DNA from: JAWKTT01 sp041398965 | Lineage (GTDB): Bacteria > Planctomycetota > Planctomycetia > Planctomycetales > Planctomycetaceae | Direction of reading: 5' to 3' | NCBI GenBank assembly: GCA_041398965.1 | Contig: JAWKTT010000010.1 | Location: 1 to 64,000, forward strand | Length of the DNA stretch: 64,000 nucleotides | Shown here: positions 54,928-64,000 of the stretch, in pieces | Numbering within the stretch: position 1 is the first letter of the stretch | How the letters are laid out: each line of letters opens with the position of its first letter | The notes under the pieces: generated by a model | Databases searched by the model: none | What the model saw: the letters and a program-made list of their open reading frames with translations, nothing else | What the model was told of the DNA's origin: nothing | Program-made: the position numbers and the translations under genes

Positions 54928-57900
54928 TCACGAAACATGTTCCTGCATAACGTGAACCTCTTCCAAGGCGACTTCTCCTCGGGACTCGTTGACGACACGT
55001 TGAGCCTCTTTCAAACCGAACAGCCAGAACAATGCCGGATGCACGAAGAAGTCGAGGAGTGTCGAACTGACGAGTCCGCCGAGAATGACGGTCGCCACGG
55101 GGTAGAGAATTTCTTTTCCTGCTTCGCCCGATGCCAGAACGAGCGGGACCAGCCCGATGCCGGACGTAAGTGCGGTCATCAACACGGGGGCGAGCCGCTC
55201 TAACCCGGCTCGCACGATCATGGGCTTCGTCCAGCCTTCCCCTTCGTGTCGGACAAGATGCAGATAGTGGTTGATGAGCAGAATTCCATTTCGTGACGCG
55301 ATCCCCGCAAGCGAAATGAAGCCGACCATGCTGGCGACTGTCAGAGTCTGTCCGGTGGCGACCAGCGCAATCACAGATCCGATAAACGCCATTGGTAACG
55401 CGGCCATAACTTGCAGAGACAGGTTGATCGATCGGAACATCGAGAACAGCACGAGAAAGACCCCAACCAATGAGATGGCAAAAAGCAGCGCAATGATCCG
55501 TGTCGCTGACTGTTGACTCTCGAATTGGCCGCCGTATTCGACAAAGTAACCCTCATCGAGTGTTGCCACGATTGGGGCGAGTTTCTGTTGCAGGTCTTCG
55601 ACCACATCGACGACGCCCCGCTCCCTGACGTTGCATTGCAACACAATCCGGCGTCGGACTTGTTCCCGGTTGATCGTGTTCGGCCCTCCTGATTCGTAGA
55701 TGTGTGCGACCGATTCCAATGGAAGCATCCCGCCATCGGGGAGTTCGATTGTCAGTCGTTTCAGCCGATCAATGTCTTCCCGCGTGTTATCATCCAGTCG
55801 CAAAAGCAAGTCGAACTGTCGTTGTCCCTGCAAAATTTCCGAGACGACTTGCCCATTCATGGCGGTCTCGATGAAGTCGTTGACATCGTGAGCCGTCAGC
55901 CCATTGAGCAGTAGCTTGTCACGATCAAGCTCAATGCGGAGTTGCGGGATAATGACCTGCGGCTCGATCATGACGTCGGTTACCCCGGGGACACCGCGCA
56001 TCGCGGCCTCCATTTCGCCGGCCTTTCTTCGCAAGACATCCAGGTCGTCCCCATACAACTTCACCCCGATCTGGGCTTTCACCCCCGAGAGCATATGGGA
56101 AATGAGGTGAGCGATCGGTTGTTCGACCGCGGTGACGATTCCAGGAATCTCTTTCATGGCGCCCCGGATCTCCGCAAGTTGCTCCTCTCGACTGCGAGGC
56201 GAATCGGGAGCGAGTTCCAGAATGTACTCGCTCATGTTCACCCCTTCCGCATGTTCATCAAGTTCTGCGCGGCCCGTTCTGCGGACGAACGAGATGATGT
56301 CATCGATCTCCAGTAGACGTTGCTCGACCGTGAGGTTGATTTCGTTCGACGTCGCCAGTGATGTTCCAGGAGGAAGTACGACGTTGAGCTGAATCGAGCC
56401 TTCGTTGAACGGCGGCAGGAAGTCTCGATCCAACTGCATGACAAACAGCCCCGCGATGCCAACCGCGACCGCGGTCGCCAATAGGTTGAATCGTGGAAAG
56501 GTCAGCGAAAAGCGGATGACTCGGTCCCCGATGAACTTCAATAGCCGCAAGAGTGGGCCGTCCAACTCTTCTTCTTTCTTCGTCGACTGCCCCAGCAACC
56601 AGTAAGACAACACGGGTGTCACGGTCAGCGACACCAACAGCGACGAAAGGATCGAGACGATGTACGCGATCCCCAGCGGGGCGAACAATTTCCCCTCCAT
56701 CCCGCCGAGCGCAAACAAAGGGATGAAGACCAGTATGACGATCATGGTTCCATAGACGATCGAACTCCGAACTTCCGCACTCGCTCGAAACACGACCAGA
56801 ATTGGGGGCAAGGGGGTCTCGGAGTGGCGGTTCTCTTTCAGTCGTCGAAAGATGTTTTCGACGTCCACAATGGCGTCGTCAACCAGTTCTCCGATCGCAA
56901 CCGCGAGCCCCCCGAGCGTCATCGTGTTAATGGAAAGGCCGAACAGTTCGAAGACGACAGCCGTCATCACCAGCGAGAGCGGAATGGCTGTGAGTGTGAT
57001 AAAGGTTGTCCGCAAGTTCATCAGAAACAGAAACAGAATGACGACAACGAGTATCCCCCCGTCGCGAAGAGCGTCGACAACGTTCTCAATGGCCCGGTCG
57101 ATAAACGACTTTTGTGAGTAGAGCGGAACAATCCGAATGTCGTCGGGTAGAGAGACTTGCATTTCGGCAATCGCGGCGAGCACATTCTCGGTGATGGCTC
57201 GCGTATCGGAACCGGGCTGCTTGTTGATCGTCAGCACAACGGCCGGTCCACCAGAGAACGTATCGTGACTGACCTCCGGAACGTTGGCATCGGGTGATCC
57301 ATTTTCTTCATTCGCAAGACGCATATACGCCGAGCTGTCTCCTCGCTTCACCTGGGGCCCCTCTTCCACTCGGGCGATCTCCAATAGCGAAACCGGTCGA
57401 CCATCTCGCACAGTGATGACCACCTTCTGTAAGTCCTCGATTGTCTGAATTCGCCCAAGAGCACGGACCAGCAACTCGTTTGGCCCCTGTTGATCGAGGT
57501 ATCCTCCAGTGGCGTTCTCGTTGCTGTCGACGAGAGCCTCTCTCACTTGTCCCAGAGTGACCCCGTATCGCAAGAGGGCGTCAGGGTCCACAAGGACTTG
57601 AAACTGTTTCCGTCCGCCTCCAATCGTGAAGACCTGCGAAACGCCGGGAACCGTGAGCAGTCGTTGTCGCACAACCCAATCGGCCAGCGTGCGAACCTCC
57701 ATCGAATCGGTCTGTTGATCCTCGCTCCACATTCCCAGCATGAGAATCTGCCCCATGATCGACGAGATTGGAGCGAGTGTCGGTTTGATGCGAGGAGGGA
57801 GCCGATCCTGGACCAGTTGCAGTCGTTCCATGACGATTTGACGATCGGTGTAAATGTCGGTCCCCCAGTCGAATTCGACATAGATCACCGACATTCCGAT

Positions 57901-58161
57901 GCCGGACGAACTCCGCACCGCCTGCACTCCATTGGCTCCATTCATCGCGGTTTCGATCGGGAAGGTGACGAGCGTCTCGACCTCCTCCGGAGCGAGTCCG
58001 GGGGCCTCTGTCATGATGACCACGCGAGGTCGGTTCAGGTCGGGGAAGACATCGACCGGGGTCTGTGTCGAGACGTAGGCACCGTAAGCCGTCACCAATA
58101 GAGCGGCTGACAGCACGAGGAGTCTCTGTTGTAGCGAAAATCGAATCAAGGCATTCAGCAT
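54928..58161 (-). CDS. HME-type RND efflux pump (CusA/CzcA-like)
   Basis: Inner-membrane pump of the resistance-nodulation-division superfamily, 1077 residues, proton-driven, working with adaptor and channel. N-terminus LIRFSLQQRLLVLSAALLV and VDVFPDLNRPRVVIMTEAPG are typical of heavy-metal RND pumps. TM4 has GGLAVAIGELVDDAIVDVEN, with acidic residues for proton relay; this wording differs from both the CzcA and the CusA motifs, so the metal is unclear. The duplicated half follows (FGPLGIAYIVSILSSLL-like). Start ATG at 58161. The adaptor lies just upstream. Confidence 0.93.
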   Translation of the reverse strand: MLNALIRFSLQQRLLVLSAALLVTAYGAYVSTQTPVDVFPDLNRPRVVIMTEAPGLAPEEVETLVTFPIETAMNGANGVQAVRSSSGIGMSVIYVEFDWGTDIYTDRQIVMERLQLVQDRLPPRIKPTLAPISSIMGQILMLGMWSEDQQTDSMEVRTLADWVVRQRLLTVPGVSQVFTIGGGRKQFQVLVDPDALLRYGVTLGQVREALVDSNENATGGYLDQQGPNELLVRALGRIQTIEDLQKVVITVRDGRPVSLLEIARVEEGPQVKRGDSSAYMRLANEENGSPDANVPEVSHDTFSGGPAVVLTINKQPGSDTRAITENVLAAIAEMQVSLPDDIRIVPLYSQKSFIDRAIENVVDALRDGGILVVVILFLFLMNLRTTFITLTAIPLSLVMTAVVFELFGLSINTMTLGGLAVAIGELVDDAIVDVENIFRRLKENRHSETPLPPILVVFRASAEVRSSIVYGTMIVILVFIPLFALGGMEGKLFAPLGIAYIVSILSSLLVSLTVTPVLSYWLLGQSTKKEEELDGPLLRLLKFIGDRVIRFSLTFPRFNLLATAVAVGIAGLFVMQLDRDFLPPFNEGSIQLNVVLPPGTSLATSNEINLTVEQRLLEIDDIISFVRRTGRAELDEHAEGVNMSEYILELAPDSPRSREEQLAEIRGAMKEIPGIVTAVEQPIAHLISHMLSGVKAQIGVKLYGDDLDVLRRKAGEMEAAMRGVPGVTDVMIEPQVIIPQLRIELDRDKLLLNGLTAHDVNDFIETAMNGQVVSEILQGQRQFDLLLRLDDNTREDIDRLKRLTIELPDGGMLPLESVAHIYESGGPNTINREQVRRRIVLQCNVRERGVVDVVEDLQQKLAPIVATLDEGYFVEYGGQFESQQSATRIIALLFAISLVGVFLVLFSMFRSINLSLQVMAALPMAFIGSVIALVATGQTLTVASMVGFISLAGIASRNGILLINHYLHLVRHEGEGWTKPMIVRAGLERLAPVLMTALTSGIGLVPLVLASGEAGKEILYPVATVILGGLVSSTLLDFFVHPALFWLFGLKEAQRVVNESRGEVALEEVHVMQEHVS

Positions 58162-58239
58162 GTCAACCCTCTTCCCAACTCTAAACCGAATCGATCGTCC
58201 ATTCGCCTCGCTGTCGTCCGACGTGTCACGCGATGTTGG

Positions 58240-59865
58240 TTAATGGTTATGTCCCGCGTGAGGATCGACTCCGCCGCCAGACTGGTTCTTCAGCGCCATG
58301 AGCATCTGATGGGCCCCCTTCAGGGCGACGACGTCACCGGGAAAGATCGACCCATCCTGTGCAATCACCGCCTCGCGGGAGTCCCGGGACAATACCTGGA
58401 CTGCGATGCGATCGAAGTGATCGCCGTTTTGTTGAAAGACGTACGACTCCGCACCGTCCCGAGCAATCGCTTCGACAGGAAGCACGATCTGCTTGACCGA
58501 CTCTTCGACTGGTACCTGAAGCTGGAGACGTTGTCCTGGTCGATACTTCCAACTGAGAAACCTCTGGCCGTTTTCGGACGGGGTGTCCCGCAGAATCTCG
58601 TTGGGCAACTCGACATAGAATGGCAACGTCCGCGACCCGACATCAATCTGACTTGCGGAGTACGCCAATGCCAAACCTGGAACCGCATCCACTCTGTTTG
58701 ATGGCCCCTCGAAAAGTGCGGTCATCTTCCAACCTCGGGCGGCACTCTCGTGGAGCACCGTCACATCCTGCTCGAAGGCACGCCCCTCAACGTACAACGA
58801 CGAAAAGTCGGACAGCACGGCCAAAGTCGTTCCCGCCGCAACCGATTCTCCCTTATGAACCAACACCTCTTGCAACGTCAACAGCGGTGCATCGTTGCCA
58901 CTCTGCGGGTTCTCGCTATGGTGATCGTCCTCTTTCTCTAAACGATTCCTGGCAGGGAGCGAGTCGGTTGGGGAAGCCTCTCCGGTCGCCGTGTCGGTGG
59001 TCGCGTCGTCGGCAAGTGCCGTGAATTGTACGAGAGTGCCCCGTTCAGAGGTCGCCTCTTGACCGAGTGTCAGATGGAGTTCGTCATCGTGATCTTCATG
59101 GGAATCGCGACTGGGCGCCACGATTCTGAGGTCTCGCAGCAAGCGACGATGTTCAATGATGTCGTCGATTTGTCTTTCGGAGAGTCCGTGAAGTCTTAAT
59201 GCTTCTCGCTGGGCCGCCATGAGCACTTCCAGCTTTTCTTTGGCGTACTGACGTTCGAGAAGTGTCTTCTGGGAAATCGCTCCCGACTGCGTCACCTCGG
59301 TGAGCCGGGCGATCTCCCGCTTTTCGACATCAAGATCGCCGACCGTCTGTAACAAGGCGGTCTGCGTGTCGACCAGTTCTTCACCAGTGATCCGAATCTC
59401 GAAGAGGAACGTCCCCGACTTGACCGCTTCTCCCTGCACGGCATGCACATGGGTGATGACCCCAGCCATTGGCGTTGAAACACGAAGTTGCGTCCGTCCT
59501 GGACGCTCGGTCACCATTGCGGGGATCGTTATTGAACGCCGAAACGTCTGCAACTCGATCGGTCTCAGAGTATCTGAATTGAGGCCAATGCTTCTCATCG
59601 CTTGCGGCGACAATGCGAGCGACGCCCCATCATCATGAGCCGCATGGTCATGACCTGCGTGAGGGTCTCCCCCCGCATCCTTCCCTTCAGAATGAGGGTC
59701 ATGGCCCGACGGCCCCTGACGATGACGGACGACCACGCTTTCGACCCACTGTTGAACTGGCGGCAACCAGTGGCTGCGAGTCAGGATCGCGACAACGACA
59801 ACCAAGGCCAAGCCACCAAACCGTAACCAACTTGCTGGAATCCGCGAAGTAAACTTCGTCATCAC
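58240..59865 (-). CDS. His-rich efflux adaptor (membrane fusion protein)
   Basis: Periplasmic adaptor (CusB/HlyD type), 541 residues. N-terminal anchor LVVVVAILTRSHW, then a His-rich stretch (GHDPHSEGKDAGGDPHAGHD, residues about 50-75), the lipoyl/hairpin region (VSTPMAGVITHVHAVQGEAV, KREIARLTEVTQSGAISQ), a long acidic/Thr-rich insert, the beta-barrel region (HKGESVAAGTTLAVLSDFSS, LYVEGRAFEQDVTVL) and a His-rich end GGGVDPHAGHNH. Extra His clusters suggest metal capture before export. Starts at 59865 and 59862. It lies 78 bases upstream of the pump. Confidence 0.9.
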   Translation of the reverse strand: MMTKFTSRIPASWLRFGGLALVVVVAILTRSHWLPPVQQWVESVVVRHRQGPSGHDPHSEGKDAGGDPHAGHDHAAHDDGASLALSPQAMRSIGLNSDTLRPIELQTFRRSITIPAMVTERPGRTQLRVSTPMAGVITHVHAVQGEAVKSGTFLFEIRITGEELVDTQTALLQTVGDLDVEKREIARLTEVTQSGAISQKTLLERQYAKEKLEVLMAAQREALRLHGLSERQIDDIIEHRRLLRDLRIVAPSRDSHEDHDDELHLTLGQEATSERGTLVQFTALADDATTDTATGEASPTDSLPARNRLEKEDDHHSENPQSGNDAPLLTLQEVLVHKGESVAAGTTLAVLSDFSSLYVEGRAFEQDVTVLHESAARGWKMTALFEGPSNRVDAVPGLALAYSASQIDVGSRTLPFYVELPNEILRDTPSENGQRFLSWKYRPGQRLQLQVPVEESVKQIVLPVEAIARDGAESYVFQQNGDHFDRIAVQVLSRDSREAVIAQDGSIFPGDVVALKGAHQMLMALKNQSGGGVDPHAGHNH

Positions 59866-60117
59866 TGCACCTCATGACAACCTGTCAGGAATTTAAATTT
59901 CAAGCCCGCAACCCTCAATCAGTTGCGCAACGACATAACAACGAAAGCAATCTTGGTTCGTGAATCGAAAACTCTCAGCGTCTCGTGACTCGACAGACAT
60001 CAAGACGACTCAAGATGTCATTGATCTGGGAAGATCATCACCCAGCGTGAGAGACTCGGCGAATTGCCGAGAGCACGAACAGCGGATTTCGAGTCGCCGA
60101 AAGCGAAGCCGACTCGT

Positions 60118-60711
60118 TTAGATTCGCCAAACCTGAGTGATGGCGCGCATCGACATACGCTGCAGCGGATACTGTTCGGGACAACCACGAGCTGATGTCC
60201 GAGAAAGAGCATCCGCGTCGACGTTGATGGCACCGAGAACCGCGTCAAGGGAGCAGACTTCAGCCCATGACTGTGAATCAGGCCCCTTCTGGAATTGGGC
60301 CACAATCGCCGCCCGCCCCTCAGCACATCGACACTCATGGGGTCCCGGAGCGTGATCTTCATGCGACGTCGAATGGACGAAAGCATCACGTACCGGGACC
60401 GTCAGAACGTCCGAAGTAATCGATTGCTCGGGGGCGTCTGCATGAGACCCAGAACTGCCGGTGTGAGCCGTATCATGGGCGAAATCACAATGCTGATGCC
60501 CACCATGTTTCTCACAATCCGATAGGGCAGCACTTTTTTGTCCGACAGACTTCTCGCCGTCTGATCCCTTCTCGCCAAGAGATTGCTCCCCTGAGTGATG
60601 ATGGTGTGACAGCGCACAGCAACCCGCCAGATGCACATGGCCACAGCAGCCCAGGACGCTGCGTAACAGCATCTGGAGCACCGTGACACAGATCAAAACG
60701 CGAAGCCACAT
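60118..60711 (-). CDS. His/Cys-rich membrane-anchored protein
   Basis: A protein of about 197 residues. N-terminal helix VLICVTVLQMLLRSVLG, then CCGHVHLAGCCALSHHHHSG, CEKHGGHQHCDFAHDTAH and later HEDHAPGPHECRC: a very high content of His and Cys, fit to bind metal outside the cytoplasm. No enzyme motif is seen. ATG at 60711 is chosen over TTG at 60723. It is first in the minus-strand set with adaptor, pump and lipoprotein, though 252 bases separate it from the adaptor. Confidence 0.78.
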   Translation of the reverse strand: MWLRVLICVTVLQMLLRSVLGCCGHVHLAGCCALSHHHHSGEQSLGEKGSDGEKSVGQKSAALSDCEKHGGHQHCDFAHDTAHTGSSGSHADAPEQSITSDVLTVPVRDAFVHSTSHEDHAPGPHECRCAEGRAAIVAQFQKGPDSQSWAEVCSLDAVLGAINVDADALSRTSARGCPEQYPLQRMSMRAITQVWRI

Positions 60712-61066
60712 GACAAAACACAATCACAAAGGGGTGACAGAAACGACATCATCATACTCACGACTTATCGGAACCATGTCAACAACGGTTTTCTGACAAA
60801 GAGTTCCGTCAACCCGAGGATCGCTTTCGGGGCGGCGCGGAAGTCGACCAGTCGCAACTCCCCAAATCGGAGGCGTCAGCCGACGCGAGGCTCCTTCTCC
60901 CCCACTGGGAAGTCCTTCACAATAGAACCGTCGACAGTGGGGGAGAGGGAGAAGCTGTCAGCAAAGATCAGCAGTCGGCGAGGATCACAATCCGAGGAAT
61001 GCACCACGCAACACTCTTCGCGCGGAGTCAAGACGCGGCGATGCCACATCGTGCGGCGAAAGCGTT
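60712..61066. other. Intergenic region with a palindrome
   Basis: About 355 bases between the His/Cys-rich gene and the MMPL transporter gene, both minus strand. The 12-bp arms TCTCCCCCACTG / CAGTGGGGGAGA at 60896-60907 and 60935-60946 form a hairpin with a 27-nt loop. Confidence 0.55.
60894..60954. repeat. Palindrome, CTTCTCCCCCACTG type
   Basis: CTTCTCCCCCACTG left arm and CAGTGGGGGAGA-GGGAGAAG right arm, 27-nt loop. It may be a terminator of the transporter gene or a dispersed repeat; only one copy is in the window. Confidence 0.55.
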
Positions 61067-64000
61067 CTAATAGATGGCGTTCGAGAGTCGCTTATCGGGG
61101 GGAACGTCAGGACTTTGTGTCGACATTTTGGAGGATGTCGGAAGATTGCCCGAAAGGCGGAAATCCCTCTCGTCATCGCGTTGTTCGGTCAAGCCCCTTG
61201 GCTGTTCCCGACGACGTCCAATCGACGCCTCGCTCTCTTCCGTATCATCATTCATCGACTTCGTTGGTGCGGGGGGAGACATCGCTCCCATCTCAGCGGC
61301 GAATGGTTGGCGGTGATGGAGCAGAGTCAGGAGAGCGGGGAGCAGGACGAGCGAGACGAATAGACAACTCCCTACGCCAACTACGAGAACCAGTCCGAGG
61401 CTCGCTAGGCCTTGATGGCTCGACAGCATCAAGCTGCCGAAGCCGACCATTGAGGTGAGCGATGTCAGCGTGATGGCATTGATTGTGCTGGCCGAGGTTC
61501 GGTAGTCCCCCCGCTGCATCCGGAAGTCGTGAAGAACATGGACGCCATCGTCGACACCGATCCCCAGAATCAGCGGCAGCACGATCAGGTTGGCGGGGTT
61601 CAGCTGGACGTCGAGTCCACCGAGGATTCCAAACATCAGGATACCGCCAACGATCGGGGGGAGCAGCGACAACAGTGCATTTTTGACGTTGCTGAAGTCG
61701 AAGATCGCCGCGACTGCCATGGCCACGCCGACGTAGATGCCGATCAGCATCAGGACATTAAGAGGCTCTTGCGGCGACTGTAGGGTCGTCATGGCATAGC
61801 CGACGACAATCAAAGGGGTAAGGAGTGACACGATCAGCGGGCCAGTTTTGAGCGCGTCGATGAGCAACACCATGCAGATGGCAGCCAACGCGAGCAGCGC
61901 GGCGTTAAAGTAGCTTTCGCGGATTTGACGGGCCGCTTCATAGTTTTGCAGCGGAGTCCCCGTGACATCTCGATCGATGGTCCGGACATCGGCGACGAAT
62001 CGAGCGAGAGGTTCTTCATCCCAGACCTGTTCGCGGGGATAGATCCGCAGCAGCCATTCACTATTGGCCGAAACAAACCGGTCGCGAGTTCCGGGATCAA
62101 GATCATGTTCGCTGACCGGCTCCGGATTCGACACCGCGAAGATCGCTTCGAACTGACCGCGAAGAGCGGTCAACATGGCATATTGATAGCCGCCGAGCAA
62201 TTCCACCTGTTGAGGGAGCGGGACTTGTTCGAGTGACGAAAGGAATTTGTCGAGCGCAGCGGTTGCTGGACGAGTTTCGGGGGTGTCGGCCTGATGCATC
62301 GCCACAAAGAGTGACTCCATCGCTCCACCAACGCTACCGGGATCAATAACCGGGAACTCTCGGGGGAGTGCCGACAGGTTCTGCAATCGGGCATGGAATG
62401 CCTGGACCAGAAGTTGAGTTTCCGCCGATGGATACTTCGGCATCGCCGACCCCAACTCTTCGACATGCAGCACGGTATCGAGTTCGAGGAATTTCTCTTT
62501 CAACCGTCGTGCATCGGCTGGACTCTTGGCGATGGAGACCGCATAGAGTAGGCCAGCTTGCGACTTCTGGAAGACGCGGTTCTGTACTTCGACAGAGTCC
62601 ACCCCCTTCGCCTGCAGGTGCAAAAGGTTGGCGTCATACGTCACTCGGGACGTCGCCTTGCCATCTTCAAATTCGATCGCCTGTGACCCGACCAGCAAGA
62701 TCGCCCCGAGGGTAACAATGGTTACTAACACGGGGTGTTCGTGAGTGGCGAGACGCAACAGGTCCCCCCGGAAGGGATTAGGGAGCCGTCGTGGTTCGAC
62801 GTTTCGATCAGCGACAGCGACCAAAGCGGGGAGGACAAGAAATGTCGCAGCACTACAAACAAGGATGCCGCCTCCGGCGATGATTCCAAGTTCTGCAACC
62901 CCGAGGAAACTCGTAAAGCAGGCACAGAAGAAGGCAACCGCTGTCGTGACGGCTGCCGTCACAATTCCGGTCCCAACCCCACTGCTGGTACGTTGGAGAG
63001 CCGGCAAAAGCTCGGCCCCTTGATGTCTGAGTTCGAGATATCGCGCGAGGTAATGAATTGCAAAGTCGACCCCTAAACCAATGAGGATGGCTGCAAAGGA
63101 GACGGAGAGGATGTTCAGGTGACCTACGGCCAACGTCGTATATCCCAGCGACCATGCCAAACCGACGAGCAGCATGATGAGGGCCAGCATGGGATGCCTG
63201 AGTCCTCGAAATCCGATCAGCAGGATCAGCCCGACTCCGACAAACGAGACGATCGAGGCGGTTGTCATGTCCGACTGCGAGCGTTGCATTTCGTCGCTCT
63301 CAAGGATCGGAATCCCCGTCAACCCGATACGAACTTGAGGATAGTCCTCCTGAACTTCCGCCACGATCTGCCGTACCCGCACGACAGGAGGCGAAAGACC
63401 ACTGAGGTTCCCCCCCGAGTCGACTGGGACCGTCTGGATGAACCCCATCTGACCATCTTCGCTGAGGTAATATCGCGGCCGATCGAACTGCTGCATCTTG
63501 CGAGCATCGGGCGGCAGAATTTCTGGCCACGGAGAGTGAAACTGCGTCTCTTGAGCCCCTGCTGGGAGTCCATGTTCCGTCAGATACCCTGTTGTCGCCG
63601 CAGTCATGATGGCGGTCTTTGCTGACGACGGCAGACCGGGAGCCGGTCCTGCGAGCGAGGGGACTTCAAATCCCGTTTCAATCAATCGCTGCCTGTCTGG
63701 CCGATGGTTCGATTCGAGATGGACTGCGGGGGCAAATCCCTGTGGGGCCGCCGCAGGCATCGTTGACTGGAAGAAACGATCGAGGCTGAGGCAAAGACGG
63801 GCCGCCTGTCGCAGTGTGGCATCCCGTTCCTCAAGATCGCCCCGCTCGGTTGCGGATTGAATGTGCTGGGCCAGTCGACGGCAGTACGACTCTAACCCTG
63901 CTCGGTTCCAATGGCCATCCAAGATCGGAGCGTACGCATTGAGTCGTTGTAGCCCCTCTTCCAGCTGTTTCGGGGTAAGAAATTGCAAGCCTTTGGCCTG
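61067..64000 (-). CDS. MMPL/RND transporter, HpnN-like (cut by window edge)
   Basis: Large lipid-type exporter. The visible 977 codons lack the N-terminus, which lies beyond the right edge (the frame is open to base 64000). Hydrophobic clusters occur in two halves, each with the RND membrane core: GLGVDFAIHYLARYLELR and GIGVDDGVHVLHDFRMQRG, with the acidic proton-relay residues. The domain order and the LILLIGFRGLRHPML region fit HpnN (hopanoid transporter family) rather than a metal pump. The Arg/Ser-rich C-terminal tail (EEASIGRRREQPRGL-like) is unusual. No hopanoid biosynthesis gene is in the window, so the substrate is unproved. Confidence 0.88.
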   Translation of the reverse strand, partial: QAKGLQFLTPKQLEEGLQRLNAYAPILDGHWNRAGLESYCRRLAQHIQSATERGDLEERDATLRQAARLCLSLDRFFQSTMPAAAPQGFAPAVHLESNHRPDRQRLIETGFEVPSLAGPAPGLPSSAKTAIMTAATTGYLTEHGLPAGAQETQFHSPWPEILPPDARKMQQFDRPRYYLSEDGQMGFIQTVPVDSGGNLSGLSPPVVRVRQIVAEVQEDYPQVRIGLTGIPILESDEMQRSQSDMTTASIVSFVGVGLILLIGFRGLRHPMLALIMLLVGLAWSLGYTTLAVGHLNILSVSFAAILIGLGVDFAIHYLARYLELRHQGAELLPALQRTSSGVGTGIVTAAVTTAVAFFCACFTSFLGVAELGIIAGGGILVCSAATFLVLPALVAVADRNVEPRRLPNPFRGDLLRLATHEHPVLVTIVTLGAILLVGSQAIEFEDGKATSRVTYDANLLHLQAKGVDSVEVQNRVFQKSQAGLLYAVSIAKSPADARRLKEKFLELDTVLHVEELGSAMPKYPSAETQLLVQAFHARLQNLSALPREFPVIDPGSVGGAMESLFVAMHQADTPETRPATAALDKFLSSLEQVPLPQQVELLGGYQYAMLTALRGQFEAIFAVSNPEPVSEHDLDPGTRDRFVSANSEWLLRIYPREQVWDEEPLARFVADVRTIDRDVTGTPLQNYEAARQIRESYFNAALLALAAICMVLLIDALKTGPLIVSLLTPLIVVGYAMTTLQSPQEPLNVLMLIGIYVGVAMAVAAIFDFSNVKNALLSLLPPIVGGILMFGILGGLDVQLNPANLIVLPLILGIGVDDGVHVLHDFRMQRGDYRTSASTINAITLTSLTSMVGFGSLMLSSHQGLASLGLVLVVGVGSCLFVSLVLLPALLTLLHHRQPFAAEMGAMSPPAPTKSMNDDTEESEASIGRRREQPRGLTEQRDDERDFRLSGNLPTSSKMSTQSPDVPPDKRLSNAIY

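Overview
The window reads as a chromosomal segment of a planctomycete of the Planctomycetales/Planctomycetaceae type. The basis is its protein families: DUF1501 proteins, a DUF1549/DUF1553 protein with cytochrome-like Cys/His motifs, a DUF1559 pseudopilin with an H-x9-DG motif, a BBP7-type barrel, a DUF6800 mini-protein, a serine/threonine kinase fused to a beta-helix, and a very large zinc-ribbon/HEAT/WD-like protein. Housekeeping genes are intact. Base composition looks moderately GC-rich (not computed). No tRNA, rRNA, CRISPR array or complete insertion sequence was recognised.

Layout. 0-5.3 kb: 5' part of aspartate kinase (lysC), an orphan DUF1501 gene, secreted unknowns, a PIN-domain toxin gene broken by one in-frame stop beside an apparently intact antitoxin gene, and a decayed MazF/PemK-like remnant. 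5.6-14.5 kb: argG, a DUF1559 pseudopilin with a strong terminator, the 1535-residue zinc-ribbon/HEAT/membrane/WD protein, and a small membrane protein. 14.5-19.7 kb: an accessory-looking stretch with a DUF4419 protein, two ankyrin proteins, several palindromic repeats, and a cadherin-like fragment that stops against an opposing gene. 20.3-23.7 kb: tandem clpP genes, a lipoprotein and a TPR protein. 23.8-29.8 kb: a GT39-like glycosyltransferase, then skp-lpxC-lpxA for lipid A biosynthesis on the minus strand, then queG. 29.8-40.5 kb: a secreted metallo-beta-lactamase-fold protein, the kinase/beta-helix protein, and a DUF1549/1553-DUF1501-PPC cluster. 40.7-45 kb: ybaB, dnaX, a FabZ-like dehydratase and a HAD-like protein that lacks its nucleophile. 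45.7-51.5 kb: a TolC-type lipoprotein, DUF6800, a class IV aminotransferase, a pilin-like protein and a BBP7 barrel. 51.5-60.7 kb: FHA protein, a histidine kinase with a CxxCH sensor domain, and a His-rich metal-efflux set (lipoprotein, HME-RND pump, adaptor, His/Cys-rich membrane protein). 61-64 kb: an HpnN-like MMPL transporter that runs off the right edge.

The clearest working units are the lipid A module (skp, lpxC, lpxA), the ClpP pair, the DUF1549-DUF1501-PPC cluster, and the metal-efflux module with its neighbouring sensor kinase; the TolC-like protein at 45.7 kb is a plausible outer-membrane partner. Observations most worth a second look are two identical 16-bp parS-like palindromes in opposite orientation 3.1 kb apart, the toxin gene broken by one stop codon, several families of dispersed palindromes, the histidine-rich efflux set beside a CxxCH sensor kinase, the large multi-domain proteins, and the degenerate HAD protein. 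No complete and clearly new biological system could be demonstrated from sequence alone.
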